Shown here: positions 54,590 to 63,325 of the stretch, piece by piece
Position numbering within the stretch: the stretch's first letter is position 1
Layout of the letters: the number at the start of each line of letters is the position of its first letter
Translations under genes and position numbers: made by a program
Notes under the pieces: model-generated
The model's input: only the letters and a program-made list of their open reading frames with translations
Told to the model about the DNA's origin: nothing
The model's database searches: none
Origin: Bradyrhizobium zhengyangense
Lineage (GTDB): Bacteria > Pseudomonadota > Alphaproteobacteria > Rhizobiales > Xanthobacteraceae
DNA: 64,000 nucleotides
Reading direction: 5' to 3'
Assembly (NCBI RefSeq): GCF_022012435.1
Contig: NZ_JAKLUA010000005.1
Span: 1-64,000 of the forward strand

Positions 54590-55489
54590 ATGGCGCGGAT
54601 CAATTCGCGGCAAGTGGAGGCTTTCCGGGCGATGATGCTGACCGGCAGCGTCACCGAAGCGGCGACGCTGATGGCAGTGACCCAGCCTGCGGTCAGCCGG
54701 TTGCTGCGTGACCTCCAGGCGCTGCTGAAGATGGAGCTGTTCGAGCGGCGTGGCACCGGCCTGGTGCCGACCGCCGCAGCGATGGCGCTCTACACCGAAG
54801 TGGAGCGCTCCTTCGTTGGCCTGGAACGCATCACCGCGGCTGCGGAAGAAATCCGCGGTCGTCGCACCGGCTCGCTGCGGATCGCGGCACTTCCGGCGCT
54901 GTCGAACGGCTATCTGCCGCGGCTCACAGGTCACTTCCTGAAGGAGCGGCCGAACCTCAACCTCGCCTTCTTCGGCGTGATCTCGCCGATCGTGGTCGAT
55001 TGGGTGCTGAACAACCAATGCGACGTCGGCTTTGCCGAGGTGCCGATTGCGCATTCGGGACTGCCGAGCCAGAAGCTGCCCGCACCTGCCCGCGTTGCGG
55101 TGCTGCCAACCGGTCATCGTCTCGCGGAAAAAGAAGTCTTGGAGCCACGCGACTTCGAGGGCGAGACATTCATTTCGCTCTCGGCGGGATCCTCGAGCCG
55201 GCACCTCGTCGACCAGATCTTCCATCGTCACGATGTCCGCCGCGTGCTGCGGGTTGAGACCGCACTGTCCGAGATCATGTGCGGCATGGTGTCGTCGGGG
55301 CTGGGAGTCGCGATCTGCGATCCCTTCACCGCGCAGGAATTCTCCACCCGAGGTGTCATCGTGCGCCGCTTCCTGCCGCGCATCGACTTCGAGTTCTCCG
55401 CGGTGTTTCCGGCGCAGCGCAGCCCCTCGCCGGTGGCGCTCGATCTGGTCGAGACCATGCGCAAGTCGCTCGCGGAGTTCGAGAGCTAG
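54590..55489 (+). CDS. LysR family transcriptional regulator
   Basis: 299 aa. HTH with GSVTEAATLMAVTQPAVSRL, then LFERRGTGLVPT. The effector domain starts GSLRIAALPALSNGYLPRL, of the OccR/NocR opine-regulator-like or general LysR type. Of several in-frame ATGs, 54590 gives the standard N-terminus MARINSRQVEAFRAMM. Divergent from the ABC-oxidase operon, which it probably controls. Its 3' end overlaps the convergent amidohydrolase gene by 4 bp. Confidence 0.92.
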   Translation: MARINSRQVEAFRAMMLTGSVTEAATLMAVTQPAVSRLLRDLQALLKMELFERRGTGLVPTAAAMALYTEVERSFVGLERITAAAEEIRGRRTGSLRIAALPALSNGYLPRLTGHFLKERPNLNLAFFGVISPIVVDWVLNNQCDVGFAEVPIAHSGLPSQKLPAPARVAVLPTGHRLAEKEVLEPRDFEGETFISLSAGSSSRHLVDQIFHRHDVRRVLRVETALSEIMCGMVSSGLGVAICDPFTAQEFSTRGVIVRRFLPRIDFEFSAVFPAQRSPSPVALDLVETMRKSLAEFES

Positions 55490-56859
55490 CCGTTGAACGC
55501 GGCCTGCGCCTCCGGCAGGTCCCAGATCTTACCGATTGCAGCGGTGCCTGCGGCCGTGATCGCAGCCTCATCGGCGCCGACGTAGCGTCCCTCATCGACA
55601 AGCACACGGCCATCGACCATGACCTGGTCGATATTGGCGCGGTTGGCGAGCGCGATCAGCGCACGGCGCGGATCGAACAGAGGCTGGAGATGCGGATGGG
55701 TGAGATCGACGACGGTGAGATCGGCGGTGGCGCCCGGCTCGATCCGACCGAGGTCCGGCCGCTTGATGACGTCGGCGGCGACTGCCGTGTTCGCCTCGAT
55801 CAGCTCCGGCGAGTTCGCGACATCGGCGCGTTGCGAGGTGACCTTGGAGATCAGCGAGGCCGCATTGAGCTCGCCGAGCAGGTCCATGTTGTAGCCGTCG
55901 GTGCCGACCACCGTGCGGACGCCATGCTCCGCGAACCGGCTGAACGCAGCGGTCACACCGGCACGTGCAAATACGCGCGGGCAGTTCAACACGGTCATGC
56001 CGCGCGCGGCCATCAGCTTGAGATCGTCGTCGCTGCTGAACATGCAATGCGCCGCCATGAGATCGGGCGCAAGCAGGCCGAGCCAGTCCAGGTACTCCGC
56101 CGGCGTGCGGCCGCCATAACGTTTGCCGATGGTCTCGACCTCGGCGCGGCTCTGCGCCATGTGAGTCGTGATAGGCACGCCAAGCTCGCGCGCCCGCGTG
56201 GCGCAGGCCTTCAAGAGATCGGGACCGCAGGTGTCGGTGGCATGCGGGCTCATCGCGAGCGAGATGCGGCCATCGCCGCGATTGTTCCAGCGCTGGTAGA
56301 GCGCGTCCCACGTCGCCATGTCGGCGGCACCGTCGTCGCCGGAATAGCGCACCACGCCGTCGGGGCCGGCCTTGGCGTCCGAGGTCGAGAACAGATAGGG
56401 CGCGCCGTAGAAGCGGATGCCCATCTCTTCCGCCGCGTCGAACATCTCGGGAATCGAGTTGCGGAACGGCTCTATCACCGTGGTGGCGCCGCCCTTGAGC
56501 AGCTGGAGGATGCCGAGCCGCGCCACCGCGAGACGTTCTTCCGGCGACAGGATCTCAGCGCCACGCTTGGTGAGCGGCAGCAGCACCGTGTAGACGATGC
56601 TCTGATTGTTCTTGCGGCCGTTGCCGTCCTCGCTGTGGCTGCGCGCCACCGCTTCGGAGAAGCAGTGATTGTGCAGGTTCAAGAGGCCCGGCAAGACGAA
56701 GCGGCCGGGGCGATCGTAGACCACGTCCGCACTCGGCTTGTCGCGCGTGATTGCCGCGATCTTTTTGCCTTCGACCAGGACCCAATGGTCGCGCAGCACG
56801 TCCTGCGCGCCGTCCTTGCGTGACAGCACATAGCTCCCGAAGATTGCTGTGGTGCTCAT
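55486..56859 (-). CDS. Amidohydrolase/deaminase (TRZ/ATZ-SAH deaminase family)
   Basis: 457 aa. The composite beta-sandwich/TIM-barrel has metal ligands in LPGLLNLHNH (HxH), MSPHATDTC, MAAHCMFSSDDD and VGTDGYNMD. This group includes cytosine, guanine and triazine deaminases and the SsnA-type proteins. It ends the long operon that includes hydantoin racemase and carbamoylase genes. It overlaps the peptide-binding-protein gene by 4 bp. It could be the ring-opening or deaminating enzyme of the pathway. Confidence 0.88.
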   Translation of the reverse strand: MSTTAIFGSYVLSRKDGAQDVLRDHWVLVEGKKIAAITRDKPSADVVYDRPGRFVLPGLLNLHNHCFSEAVARSHSEDGNGRKNNQSIVYTVLLPLTKRGAEILSPEERLAVARLGILQLLKGGATTVIEPFRNSIPEMFDAAEEMGIRFYGAPYLFSTSDAKAGPDGVVRYSGDDGAADMATWDALYQRWNNRGDGRISLAMSPHATDTCGPDLLKACATRARELGVPITTHMAQSRAEVETIGKRYGGRTPAEYLDWLGLLAPDLMAAHCMFSSDDDLKLMAARGMTVLNCPRVFARAGVTAAFSRFAEHGVRTVVGTDGYNMDLLGELNAASLISKVTSQRADVANSPELIEANTAVAADVIKRPDLGRIEPGATADLTVVDLTHPHLQPLFDPRRALIALANRANIDQVMVDGRVLVDEGRYVGADEAAITAAGTAAIGKIWDLPEAQAAFNG

Positions 56860-58439
56860 GTGGGACGTACGTTCCAGAACACGGCGGTGCCGTCGAGAAT
56901 GCCGGTGATGGCTTTGCGATAGGCGGTCGGCTGCCTATACAGGCCGATCGGAATATAGGGGATTTCCTCGAACGCGACCGCCTGGATCTCGCGGCAGATG
57001 CGCTGCTGCTCGGCAAGCTCCGAGGCCGCCAGCCACTGGCTGCGCAACGGCCCCATCTTCTCGCTCGCGTACCAGCCGGCGACCTTGCCTTCGCCGCGGA
57101 TGTTGGTGTTGCCGGCCGGGTTGAGCCAGTCGATGCCCTGCCAGTTGCCGACTGCCGCGCTCCAGCCGCCCTGCCCAATCGGGTCCTTCTTGAGCTGGCG
57201 CTGCAACACGACGGCGAAATCGAGCCCGGCATATTCGACGTTCATGCCGGCCTTGCGCAGCGAATCCACCGCGATCTCGCCGAGCGGTTTTTGCGCCAGC
57301 GAATTGGTGGGAACGAGCAGCACGATCTTCTCGCCATTGTAACCGGCAGCCTTCAAATCAGCCTTGACCTTGTCGTAGTTGCGCGGACCGCGGAACACGT
57401 CGAGGCCGACCTCGTTCGCCATCGGGGTATCAGGCGCGAAGAAGCCGATCGGCGACACCTGGAAGGCCGGATCGGTGCCGGCGACCGCGGTCATGAAAGC
57501 GGACTGGTCGATCGCGCCGAGCAGCGCACGGCGGATGGCGGGATTGTCGAGCGGCGGCTGGAGATGATTGAGGCGCAGCATGCAGGCATAGCCGCGGGGA
57601 TCGAGGATGCGTGTCTCGATGTCGCCGGCAGCCCTGATGATCGGCAACAGATCGTGCGGCGTGGTCTCCTGCCAATCCTGCTCGCCGGTCTGGAGCGCGG
57701 CGACGCCGGTGCCGGCGTCGGGCGTGGTGGTCCAGACCACGCGGTCGTAATGCACGATCTTCGGACCCGCGGTCCAATCCGGCTTGCCGTCGGTGCGCGG
57801 CTGGTAGCGCTCGAATTTGGCATAGGCGTTGCGGGCGCCCTGCACGCGTTCGTCGGCGAGATAGCGGAACGGGCCACTGCCGACGACTTCGGTCAGCGGC
57901 TTGAACGGATCCTGGCTCGCGAGCCGCTCCGGCATCATGAAGCAGGCGTTGATCGCGGCCTTGCCGAGCGCCTGCGGCAGCAGCGGGAACGGGCGCTTGA
58001 GACGGAAGCGGATGGTGCGGTCGTCCACGGCCAAGAGCTCGGCGGTCGCCTCCATCAGCTCGCCACCGAAGCCGTCGCGCGCGGCCCAGCGGCGGATACT
58101 GGCCACGCAGTCGCGCGCCAGCACGCGCTCGCCGTCATGCCAAAACAGGCCGTCGCGCAGCGTCAGATCCCACTGGAGCTGGTCGCCGGAGATGACGTGG
58201 CCCGACAGCATCTGCGGCGAGACCTGGAGCGAGGAGCTCATGCCGTAGAGCGTATCGTAGACCATGAAGCCATGGTTTCGCGACACCTGCGCGGTCGAGT
58301 AGATGGGGTCGACGAAGGCGAGATCGATGACGGGGATGAAGCGCAGCGTCGACTGCGATTCGGCACGCACGATGCCCGGCAATGAGAGCGCCGGCATCCC
58401 TGCGGCGGCCTTGAGGAGCGAGCGGCGGGAGATCGGCAT
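56856..58439 (-). CDS. Peptide-type ABC substrate-binding protein (SBP_bac_5), orphan
   Basis: 527 aa. Tat-like signal MPISRRSLLKAAAGMPALSL with the twin arginines in SRRSLLK. SBP_bac_5 family pieces: DGLFWHDGERVLARDCVASI and RALLGAIDQSAF. No oligopeptide permease or ATPase genes are within the window, so it must use a transporter encoded elsewhere. It lies in an operon with racemase and amidohydrolase genes. Confidence 0.9.
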   Translation of the reverse strand: MPISRRSLLKAAAGMPALSLPGIVRAESQSTLRFIPVIDLAFVDPIYSTAQVSRNHGFMVYDTLYGMSSSLQVSPQMLSGHVISGDQLQWDLTLRDGLFWHDGERVLARDCVASIRRWAARDGFGGELMEATAELLAVDDRTIRFRLKRPFPLLPQALGKAAINACFMMPERLASQDPFKPLTEVVGSGPFRYLADERVQGARNAYAKFERYQPRTDGKPDWTAGPKIVHYDRVVWTTTPDAGTGVAALQTGEQDWQETTPHDLLPIIRAAGDIETRILDPRGYACMLRLNHLQPPLDNPAIRRALLGAIDQSAFMTAVAGTDPAFQVSPIGFFAPDTPMANEVGLDVFRGPRNYDKVKADLKAAGYNGEKIVLLVPTNSLAQKPLGEIAVDSLRKAGMNVEYAGLDFAVVLQRQLKKDPIGQGGWSAAVGNWQGIDWLNPAGNTNIRGEGKVAGWYASEKMGPLRSQWLAASELAEQQRICREIQAVAFEEIPYIPIGLYRQPTAYRKAITGILDGTAVFWNVRPT

Positions 58440-58461
58440 TCCAAGAGCTCCTGAAGGTAAC

Positions 58462-59118
58462 CTACGTATTCAACAAGACCGCACCGATCGCGACAGCGAC
58501 CGCCTGTTGCGCCGGCTCGACCACGGGCACGCCGATGGCGTCCGAGATCGCGGCGCGGTGCGAGGCCATTCCCGCACAGCCCATCACCAAGACATCGGCA
58601 CGATATTGCGTGACCAACGCACGGCCGGCTTCGATCAAGCGTCCGCGGATGTCGGCACTCGCCGTCTCGGCCGCGCTCGCGCCTACCGACCAGCTTCCGC
58701 CATAACGGCTGTCGACGCCCATGACCCGTGCCATCCGCTGCTGGCGGCGAATGCTCGAGGGCGATAGCGCGATGATGCCGAAACGCTCGCCCAGCATCAG
58801 CGCGCGGAAGATGCCGCACTCGGCAATGCCCAACACCGGGCGCCCGCCCGCCGCCTCGCGCACCGCATGCAGGCCCGGATCGCTAAAGCAGGCGAGCACG
58901 AAGGCATCCGCGTCATCGCGCGACACACGGTTGACGAGCGGCATCACCACGCTGTCGGCATCGCGCTGCGAGCTGATGCTCGGCGGCCCCTCGGCAAGAC
59001 CGACCACCTCGATGTCAGGTCCGCCTAATATCCGGAGCGGCGCGACCGCGTCGTCGATCGCCGCCGTCACCGACGCCGAGGAGTTGGGGTTGATGACGAG
59101 GATGCGGCGACGGGTCAT
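58462..59118 (-). CDS. Aspartate/glutamate/hydantoin racemase family protein
   Basis: 218 aa. Start RRRILVINPNSSASVT is the hydantoin-racemase hallmark. The two catalytic cysteines are in VLACFSDPGLHAVREA and VMGCAGMASHR. The enzyme should interconvert D and L forms of a 5-substituted hydantoin or of an amino acid. ATG at 59118 is preferred to 59130. It lies 8 bp after the deacetylase-fold gene. Confidence 0.92.
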   Translation of the reverse strand: MTRRRILVINPNSSASVTAAIDDAVAPLRILGGPDIEVVGLAEGPPSISSQRDADSVVMPLVNRVSRDDADAFVLACFSDPGLHAVREAAGGRPVLGIAECGIFRALMLGERFGIIALSPSSIRRQQRMARVMGVDSRYGGSWSVGASAAETASADIRGRLIEAGRALVTQYRADVLVMGCAGMASHRAAISDAIGVPVVEPAQQAVAVAIGAVLLNT

Positions 59119-59126
59119 GGCACTTC

Positions 59127-60011
59127 TCAACGGTTGGCGGCCTCGTGGCGCAGGAAGTTTTCCGCGATCCTTTCGCCGGTGGTGATCCAGACGTCAGGGC
59201 AGGACTTTGCGTAGGTCAGAAACTCGCGCAACAGGCGCAGCCGCATAGGGCGGCCGCTGCATTGCGGATGCAGCACCGTCGTCACCATCGCACCCCAGTC
59301 GCGAACCTCATCCAGCTCGTCCTTCCAGATCGAGAGCACGTGCTCCTTGGGGAAGATCGAGCGCGGGCTGAAGCGGGCCGAGAGGCCATGCATCCAGTCG
59401 TCGTAGCTCGCAGTGACCGGCAGCTCGATCGTGCCGGGCTTGCCGTCGGCGAGGCGATGACGATAGGGCCGCACGTCGTCGCGGAACGACGACGTGTAGA
59501 CGATGTCGTGACGCACCAGCGCGACGCGCAGCTCCTCGGTGAACTCGCCGTAAGGCGCCCGATAGCCGGTCGGCTTCACGCCAAGCCGGCGCTTCAGCGC
59601 CTCGAAACCGCGCTCCAGCTCCTCCTCGATCCAGGGATCGCCGGGATCGGGCAAGAGATGGTGATAGCCGTGGTGGCCGATCTCGTGGCCGGCCTTGAGG
59701 ATGGATTCGGCCATCGCCGGATGCGCGTCGACCGACCAGCCCGTGACGAAGAACGTCGCCTTGAGATCGAGCTGGTCGAGCAGCTCCAGAAGCTTCGGCG
59801 TGCCGACCCGCGCCTCGTAGCCGCCATAGCTCATGGTGATGAGCCGCTGCGCATGCACCGCGTCCTTGCTGGTCCAGGCGCTCTCCGCGTCCACGTCGAA
59901 CGACAGGAACATCGCCGATCTGTACGGCTTCGGCCAAGGATATTCCGGCGCGGGATCCGCGGTGTTGGCTGGGGTGAGCGGGATGCTCTGGAGTGCCTTA
60001 CTGTCCAGCAT
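59127..60011 (-). CDS. Polysaccharide deacetylase-fold hydrolase (PuuE/imidase-like)
   Basis: 294 aa of the NodB-homology fold. Motif 1 is SFDVDAES (metal Asp), motif 2 GHEIGHHGYHH (metal His), then GYRAPYGEF, and the C-terminal HPQCSGRPMR. The SFDVDAE variant and length resemble PuuE-type allantoinases and bacterial imidases rather than chitooligosaccharide deacetylases. There is no signal peptide, so it is cytoplasmic. With racemase and N-carbamoylase in the operon, a ring-opening amidase role is more likely than polysaccharide work. Confidence 0.85.
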   Translation of the reverse strand: MLDSKALQSIPLTPANTADPAPEYPWPKPYRSAMFLSFDVDAESAWTSKDAVHAQRLITMSYGGYEARVGTPKLLELLDQLDLKATFFVTGWSVDAHPAMAESILKAGHEIGHHGYHHLLPDPGDPWIEEELERGFEALKRRLGVKPTGYRAPYGEFTEELRVALVRHDIVYTSSFRDDVRPYRHRLADGKPGTIELPVTASYDDWMHGLSARFSPRSIFPKEHVLSIWKDELDEVRDWGAMVTTVLHPQCSGRPMRLRLLREFLTYAKSCPDVWITTGERIAENFLRHEAANR

Positions 60012-60819
60012 TGATGGTCGCCTTTTCTATTCCGTTGTCGTTCAATTTCCATTTCGCCAGCAGCGTACGATAGGTTCCATCGGCGATCAGCGCGTCGAGT
60101 GCTTCGACGAACGCCTGCTGCAACGCCTTTTCCTTGACCGGCAGTGCGATGCCCGTGAACTGCGTTGCGAAGGCAGCGCCGACCGGCGCATAGGCGTTCG
60201 GCTCGAGATCCATCAGATAGGGCAGCGTCTCGTTGCCCTGCACAGCGGCGTCGATCCGGCCCTGCTTGAGCTGGGTGCGCGCATCGGCCGAGCCGTCGGT
60301 GCCGACGAACTGGATCGGATTGCTGGAGCAATTCTTCTGGCTCCACTTGTCAATTTCGGTCGGAAACATCGTGCGGCGGCTGGCGCCAACCTTCTTGCCG
60401 CAAAGCGACGCCATGTCCTTGAACTCGGACGCGCGGGACTGCTGCACGAAGAATTTTGGACCGCTGCGCAGATAATCGACGAAGGAGGCGATCTCGTGCC
60501 GGCTGGCATAGTCGGTGAAGCCGGACAGGATCGCATCCACGCGGCCCGTCGAGATCGACGGCATAAATTCGGCAAAACTGGTCTCGGTCCATTCGATCTT
60601 GACGCCGAGCTTGCGCCCGAGCGCCTCGCCGAGATCGACATCGAAGCCCGACAGCGCGTTGTTGGCGGGATCGCGGAACTCCATTGGCGGATAGTTCGGC
60701 ACCAACGCCACCCTGATGCTGCCGCGCTTGGCGATGTCAGGCGGCAGTTCGACCGCCAAGGCCGATACGGTCATGGCGCCGAACAGCGCCGCGGCAACCA
60801 AAACTCTCTTCATCAACAT
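59998..60819 (-). CDS. Polar amino acid ABC substrate-binding protein (SBP_bac_3), copy 2
   Basis: 273 aa. Signal peptide MLMKRVLVAAALFGAMTVSA. The mature part has RGSIRVALVPNYPPMEFRDP and FDVDLGEALGRKLGVKIEW, standard for the glutamine/polar amino acid binding group. It is clearly paralogous to the protein at 62444-63271 (both share TEIDKWS or VEIEKWS and the KQGRIDAAVQG segment). It overlaps the deacetylase gene by 14 bp. Confidence 0.93.
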   Translation of the reverse strand: MLMKRVLVAAALFGAMTVSALAVELPPDIAKRGSIRVALVPNYPPMEFRDPANNALSGFDVDLGEALGRKLGVKIEWTETSFAEFMPSISTGRVDAILSGFTDYASRHEIASFVDYLRSGPKFFVQQSRASEFKDMASLCGKKVGASRRTMFPTEIDKWSQKNCSSNPIQFVGTDGSADARTQLKQGRIDAAVQGNETLPYLMDLEPNAYAPVGAAFATQFTGIALPVKEKALQQAFVEALDALIADGTYRTLLAKWKLNDNGIEKATINAGQ

Positions 60820-60828
60820 GCCCCCATT

Positions 60829-61593
60829 TCAGATCACAGCCGAAAGAAATGCCTTGGTCCGCTCCTCGCGCGGCGTGCCCAGCACATCCGCAGCGCGGCC
60901 CTGCTCGACGATCGCGCCCTGGTCCATGTAGACGACGCGGTCGGCGACCTCGCGCGCGAAGCCGAGCTCGTGCGTCACCACCATCATGGTCATGCCGCTC
61001 TTCGCCAGCTCCTTCATCACGGCAAGCACCTCGCCGACGAGCTCCGGATCGAGCGCGCTGGTCGGCTCGTCGAACAGCATCAGCATCGGCTTCATCGCGA
61101 GCGCGCGCGCAATGGCGACGCGCTGCTGCTGGCCGCCGGAGAGCTGCATCGGATACGAATCCGCCTTGGCCGACAGCCCGACGCGCCGGAGCAGCTCCAG
61201 CGCCTCGGCGCGAACCTCATCTGGCTTGCGGCCCTGCACCTGGAGCGGCCCTTCGGTGATGTTCTCCAGCGCGGTCTTGTGCGGAAACAGGTTGAAGCGC
61301 TGGAACACCATGCCGGTCTTCAGCCGCTGCCGCCCGATCTCGCGCTCGGAAAGCCGATAAAGCCGCTCACCCTGCTCGCGCACGCCCAGGAGCTCGCCAT
61401 CGAGCCAGATGCCGCCGCTATCGATGATTGCGAGCTGGTTGATGCAACGGAGCAGCGTGGTCTTGCCCGAGCCGGAAGCACCGATCAGGCACATCACCTC
61501 GCCGGGCCAGACGTCGAGCGAAACATTCTTGAGAGCCTTGAACTCTCCAAAATTCTTGCTGACGGAGCGGATCGCGACGAGGGGCTTTGTCAT
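60829..61593 (-). CDS. Polar amino acid ABC transporter ATP-binding protein
   Basis: 254 aa. Walker A GASGSGKTT, LSGGQQQRVAIARAL, Walker B LMLFDEPTSALD, H-loop VTHELGFAREVAD, as in GlnQ/HisP. It overlaps the permease by 4 bp and is 9 bp before the second binding-protein gene. Confidence 0.94.
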   Translation of the reverse strand: MTKPLVAIRSVSKNFGEFKALKNVSLDVWPGEVMCLIGASGSGKTTLLRCINQLAIIDSGGIWLDGELLGVREQGERLYRLSEREIGRQRLKTGMVFQRFNLFPHKTALENITEGPLQVQGRKPDEVRAEALELLRRVGLSAKADSYPMQLSGGQQQRVAIARALAMKPMLMLFDEPTSALDPELVGEVLAVMKELAKSGMTMMVVTHELGFAREVADRVVYMDQGAIVEQGRAADVLGTPREERTKAFLSAVI

Positions 61594-62447
61594 CGGGCAA
61601 ACTGCGTTGTGCCGCGCGCAAAACGGCGTTCGAGCAGCATCTGGAGCGGCGTCAGGATCGAGACGACGAGCAGGTACCAGAGCCCGGCGACGATCAGGAG
61701 CTCGATCACTCGGGAGTTGGCGTAATAGATGTTTTCAGCGTTGTGCAGCACTTCCGGATACTGGATCACGCTGGCCAGCGAGGTCGCCTTCACCATGCCG
61801 ATGAACTCGTTGCCGAGCGGGGGGATCACCACGCGCATCGCCTGCGGCAGGATGATCCGGCGCAGAGCGCGCAGCCGCCCCATGCCGATCGCCTGCGCCG
61901 CTTCATATTGCCCGATATCGACCGACAGCATGCCGGCGCGCATGACTTCGGACGTATAGGCGCCCTGGTTGATGCCGAGCCCGAGCAGCGCGGCAAGGAA
62001 CGGCGTCATGACGTCGACGGCACGCGCGCTCCACAGGCCGGGAATGCCGATGGCCGGAAACACCAGCGCGAGGTTGAACCAGAGCAGCAATTGCAGGATC
62101 AGCGGGGTGCCGCGGAACAGCCAGGTGTAGCCGGCCGCGGCCGTCTTCAGCACCGGATTCGGCGACAGCCGCATGATCGCAACGACGATGCCGAGGACAA
62201 TGCCGAGCGCCATCGCCAACACCGCCATCACCATGGTGTTGACGATACCTTCGAGGATCACCTTTGCAGTGATGAAGCGACTGACATGGGACCATTCGAT
62301 CTGGCCATTGGCGAAGGCGCGCGCGATCGCCGCCAGCACCAGGACGATCAAGGCCGCGCTGATCCAGCGAAACCAGTGCGGCTCGCGCGCAATCAGCATT
62401 CCCGAGAGATCGGGAAAACCCTCCGCGAGTGCCGGCGCCGGCTTCAT
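61590..62447 (-). CDS. Polar amino acid ABC transporter permease
   Basis: 285 aa. An N-terminal cytoplasmic part and a first helix (ISAALIVLVLAAIARAF) precede a HisM/GlnP-type permease domain with YTWLFRGTPLILQLLLWFN and EAAQAIGMGRLRALRRIILPQ. It is the only permease of the transporter, so a homodimer is expected. It overlaps the upstream binding-protein gene by 4 bp. Confidence 0.93.
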   Translation of the reverse strand: MKPAPALAEGFPDLSGMLIAREPHWFRWISAALIVLVLAAIARAFANGQIEWSHVSRFITAKVILEGIVNTMVMAVLAMALGIVLGIVVAIMRLSPNPVLKTAAAGYTWLFRGTPLILQLLLWFNLALVFPAIGIPGLWSARAVDVMTPFLAALLGLGINQGAYTSEVMRAGMLSVDIGQYEAAQAIGMGRLRALRRIILPQAMRVVIPPLGNEFIGMVKATSLASVIQYPEVLHNAENIYYANSRVIELLIVAGLWYLLVVSILTPLQMLLERRFARGTTQFAR

Positions 62448-63271
62448 TGCGGCGCCGCGTTCAGCATGGGCTGAGTGACCATATTCGCACCCAGGCCCCA
62501 TTTGTCGAGGACGGCCTTGTAAGACCCGTCGGCGATCATCGCCGCGAGCTTCTCCGTCACGACCTCACGAAGCGCGGCATCGTCCTTGCGGAACATGATG
62601 CCCTGGTAGCCTTTGGCAAAGGCCTCGCCGACGATGCGGTATTTGCCGGGCTCCTGCGTCTGCGCATAAGGCAGCGTCTCGCTGCCCTGCACGGCGGCGT
62701 CGATGCGGCCCTGCTTGAGCTGGTTGCGCACGTCGATCGAGTTCTCGCCCGGCACGTATTGGATGGCTGGCTTGCCGGCCGCCTCGCAATTCTGCTTGCT
62801 CCACTTCTCGATCTCGACCGGGAAGCTGGTACTGCGTGTGGTGCCGACCTTCTTGCCGCAGAGATCTGTGGCGGCCTTGGCGTCACTCACCGCCATCACG
62901 AAGAACTGCGGTCCTGTCGTCAGATAGTCGACAAAATCGGCGGTCTCACGACGCGAGGCGCGGTCGGATATCCCCGAGATGATGAAATCGGCACGCTTGG
63001 TCTGAAGCGAGGGGATCAGCTCGGCGAACGGCGTCTCGTTCCAGACGATCTTGAGGCCGCCGAGCCGCTTGGCAAGCTCATTGGCGAGATCGATGTCGAG
63101 CCCGACCAGCTCGTTGCTAGCGGGATCGCGATATTCCATCGGCGCGTAGGTGGAGTTGACCGTGAGCTTGAGCACGCCCGCCTGCTTGATCTCAGCCGGA
63201 AGCTCGGCGGCTTGTACCGAGGTCACTGCAGCCAGCGCTGCGAAGGCGAGGAAATGCGAGAGGCGTGTCAT
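62444..63271 (-). CDS. Polar amino acid ABC substrate-binding protein (SBP_bac_3), copy 1
   Basis: 275 aa. Signal peptide MTRLSHFLAFAALAAVTSVQA. The mature part has AGVLKLTVNSTYAPMEYRDP and LDIDLANELAKRLGGLKIVW. Lies directly upstream of the permease. The paralogue after the ATPase gene gives this one transporter two receptors. Confidence 0.93.
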   Translation of the reverse strand: MTRLSHFLAFAALAAVTSVQAAELPAEIKQAGVLKLTVNSTYAPMEYRDPASNELVGLDIDLANELAKRLGGLKIVWNETPFAELIPSLQTKRADFIISGISDRASRRETADFVDYLTTGPQFFVMAVSDAKAATDLCGKKVGTTRSTSFPVEIEKWSKQNCEAAGKPAIQYVPGENSIDVRNQLKQGRIDAAVQGSETLPYAQTQEPGKYRIVGEAFAKGYQGIMFRKDDAALREVVTEKLAAMIADGSYKAVLDKWGLGANMVTQPMLNAAPQ

Positions 63272-63325
63272 GTCAGCTCCTTCAACCTTTTCCTTGACCG
63301 AACCATTGCCAGCGCCATGCCAAAT

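Noticed and set aside
59127..60011. Nodulation-type chitooligosaccharide deacetylase NodB
   Set aside because: Fold shared, but motif 1 is SFDVDAE rather than the TFDDG form, there is no nod gene nearby, and the operon is catabolic.
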